DNA of 64,000 nt, taken from Vagococcus martis. Its GTDB lineage: Bacteria; Bacillota; Bacilli; Lactobacillales; Vagococcaceae. The stretch is taken from assembly GCF_002026305.1 (NCBI RefSeq), contig NZ_MVAB01000001.1:1842001-1906000 (forward strand). Reading direction: 5' to 3'. The position numbers and the translations under genes are program-made. The notes under the pieces are model-generated. The model was given only the letters and a program-made list of their open reading frames with translations, had not been told where the DNA came from and did not search any database. Shown here piece after piece: positions 61,771 to 64,000 of the stretch (the first letter of the stretch is position 1; each line of letters starts with the position of its first letter).

Positions 61771-63253
61771 TGAGTTACTTGAAAAAAAAGAAGCCAAACA
61801 AGTACAACTTCTAAAAAGTCTCTTACTTCGTGGTGGGACGTCGATGATTAGCTCATTAGCCAAGGAGCTTGGCATTAGTAAATCATCTCTTGAAACGTAC
61901 ATTGAGGATTTGATGTGGATTAATGATACATATAAAAAAGAAGCAACTTTGTTTTATGACGGGGCACTTGTCACGTTAGAGTTAGCTCCCAGTTTTTCTT
62001 TAGAAGTGATTGAAACACATTTGTATAAAGACTCCATTAAATATCAAATTATGGACTATTTGTATCATCATTTTGAGTATTCAACTGTTGCGTTGACTAA
62101 TAGAATAGGCATCAGTGAGTCAACACTTTTTCGTAAAATAAAAGAGTTGAATGTGTCACTGAAAGAGTTTGGTTTGACTATTTGGCAAGGTAAGTTAGTT
62201 GGAGAAGAAAGTCAGATTCGTTACTTTTACTATTGTTTTTATTGGTATTTAGATAATTATGCACAAAAAGAGATATCATTTAAACAACAATCATTGATTG
62301 ATGCAATAGAGCGAGGATTAGGCGTTAATTTTTTACCTGAAAATACGAAACGTATCAATTTATGGCTGATTATTTCAAAAAAAAGGATTAGTTACGCCTC
62401 ACCAATATATACAGAACTAAAAAAAGCAATAGAACCTTACGAACGAGACACACTTTACCTTGAGTTAAAATCAATTGTTTTACGTGTTTTAGGGCACTAC
62501 GCTGTAGAAGTAGATGAGGAAGAAGCAATGATTCATTTTTGCTTTTTAATGAGTTTTCAAGCGATGTCTCAAAATGATTTTTATAAATATGAGATACTTC
62601 GCTCCAAATTTACACCAGTCGGATTAGTGGATACCTTTATTTTAGAGTCGTTAATTTTATATTATGCACCACTGAAACTATCACATCAATTGGAAAGCCA
62701 AGTTAATTATTATTTGTCGCGTGTTCACTACAGATTATATTTTTTTAGAGGAACCATTGAGGTATTATCACGTGAATACATTATAGAAACTGAAAAAGAC
62801 TGGTCAGGGCATGTGATTGCACCGTTAATTGAAACACTTTTTTCGTCAGTCGAAGGAGACTATGAAGGTTTAAGTTTAGAACATAATAAGACGCTAATTG
62901 ACTACTCAAAATTACAGTATCTTCATATTATTGCGTTAATTGATAGTCAAATTAATCGCACAGTAACAATTGGTGTCAAACTTGTGTTAGAAGATGTGTA
63001 TCAAGACGTATCAACCACTCGCTTAATTAACGAAATAAATTGTTTGAATGGTGTGAGATGCATGAAGTATGATGCGTCTAAATCATTTGACCTAGTGATA
63101 AGCAATAAGCCAATAAATCACGCTAAAGCTCAAACTTATCTTTTGTCAGAATTAGGTACAACGTATGATGTGATTCATATTACTCGACTCATTCGAGATA
63201 TTTCTACAAATAAAATGACAAAAGAAATAAACGTTAAAAAAATCCAATTATAA
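61760..63253 (+). CDS. Mga/AtxA-like helix-turn-helix regulator
   Basis: A 497-residue protein. The N-terminal HTH (SSLAKELGISKSSLETYIEDL, about 31-52) is followed by an Mga-type second winged helix (ALTNRIGISESTLFRKIKELN, about 110-130), a PRD-like helical middle and a C-terminal IIB-like fold. The GTG at 61760 is chosen for AAGGAG nine bases upstream; an in-frame ATG at 61751 touches that site. The start lies within the end of the flavoprotein gene. It lies directly upstream of glpK, so control of glycerol use is likely, as in enterococci (inference). Confidence 0.85.
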   Translation: MRFDELLEKKEAKQVQLLKSLLLRGGTSMISSLAKELGISKSSLETYIEDLMWINDTYKKEATLFYDGALVTLELAPSFSLEVIETHLYKDSIKYQIMDYLYHHFEYSTVALTNRIGISESTLFRKIKELNVSLKEFGLTIWQGKLVGEESQIRYFYYCFYWYLDNYAQKEISFKQQSLIDAIERGLGVNFLPENTKRINLWLIISKKRISYASPIYTELKKAIEPYERDTLYLELKSIVLRVLGHYAVEVDEEEAMIHFCFLMSFQAMSQNDFYKYEILRSKFTPVGLVDTFILESLILYYAPLKLSHQLESQVNYYLSRVHYRLYFFRGTIEVLSREYIIETEKDWSGHVIAPLIETLFSSVEGDYEGLSLEHNKTLIDYSKLQYLHIIALIDSQINRTVTIGVKLVLEDVYQDVSTTRLINEINCLNGVRCMKYDASKSFDLVISNKPINHAKAQTYLLSELGTTYDVIHITRLIRDISTNKMTKEINVKKIQL

Positions 63254-63289
63254 TTGGTCTAAGTAGTATATAATTTAATAAGCAATATG

Positions 63290-64000
<711 letters not shown>

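Overview
The window is about 64 kb of low-GC DNA with Gram-positive gene signals: strong purine-rich ribosome sites, GTG and TTG starts, and many extended -10 promoters. Gene content (poly-glycerol-phosphate wall teichoic acid genes, a Wzy-type capsule locus, ComK-like and Mga-like regulators, GW-module wall hydrolases, a CcpA-type site before glpK) points to Lactobacillales, most likely Enterococcaceae such as Vagococcus or Enterococcus. The genus is inference. No rRNA, tRNA or CRISPR array was seen.

Layout. 1-6.0 kb is housekeeping: the 3' end of thiI, an M29 aminopeptidase, a TetR regulator, flavodoxin, methionine aminopeptidase, a YihY membrane protein and tagO on the minus strand. 6.2-16.0 kb holds an LCP ligase and the teichoic acid export and polymerisation block tagH-tagB-tagA-tagG plus two more glycerophosphotransferases. 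The last of these is an unusual 1178-residue protein with GW/SH3-like modules set between the two lobes of a glycosyltransferase. 16.0-32.7 kb is a capsule or exopolysaccharide operon. It starts with the phosphoregulatory genes wzd-wze-wzh and continues with a bacillosamine-type set (4,6-dehydratase, aminotransferase, initiating phosphosugar transferase, acetyltransferase). An AT-rich serotype-like cassette follows (glycosyltransferases, Wzy, Wzx), then the dTDP-rhamnose genes and a UDP-sugar dehydrogenase.

32.7-35.6 kb holds a small accessory cluster: a GH25 lysin without a signal peptide, two very small DUF2922-like and DUF1659-like proteins, and a sigma-70-like factor whose HTH half lies in the -1 frame. 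Divergent from these is a ComK-like protein. 35.6-41.8 kb is mostly housekeeping (recX, mutY, DUF402 phosphatase, GNAT, AI-2E family protein, CorC/HlyC family protein). 41.8-50.4 kb returns to the envelope: tagD, a lipid-linked-sugar glycosylation module (GT-C-like protein, GT2, DUF2304, small EamA/SMR protein), a membrane acyltransferase and a GT2-TagF fusion.

50.5-56.1 kb encodes two large secreted wall hydrolases (GH25 and NlpC/P60-like) with eight and seven GW modules. Directly downstream an ISL3-family element with a perfect 8-bp target duplication has been interrupted by an IS30-family element. 58.8-64 kb carries an auxin-efflux-family transporter, a GNAT, an FAD oxidoreductase lacking the usual redox cysteine, an Mga-like regulator and the start of glpK.

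Together the genes describe one cell-envelope programme: undecaprenyl-linked teichoic acid and capsule made in the cytoplasm, exported, attached by LCP ligase, possibly decorated by the 42-45 kb module, and probably recognised by the GW modules of the hydrolases. Three genes are broken at A-homopolymers (28019-28027, 34290-34296, 38555-38562). This may be biology (slippage, phase variation) or assembly error, and raw reads at these sites would decide.
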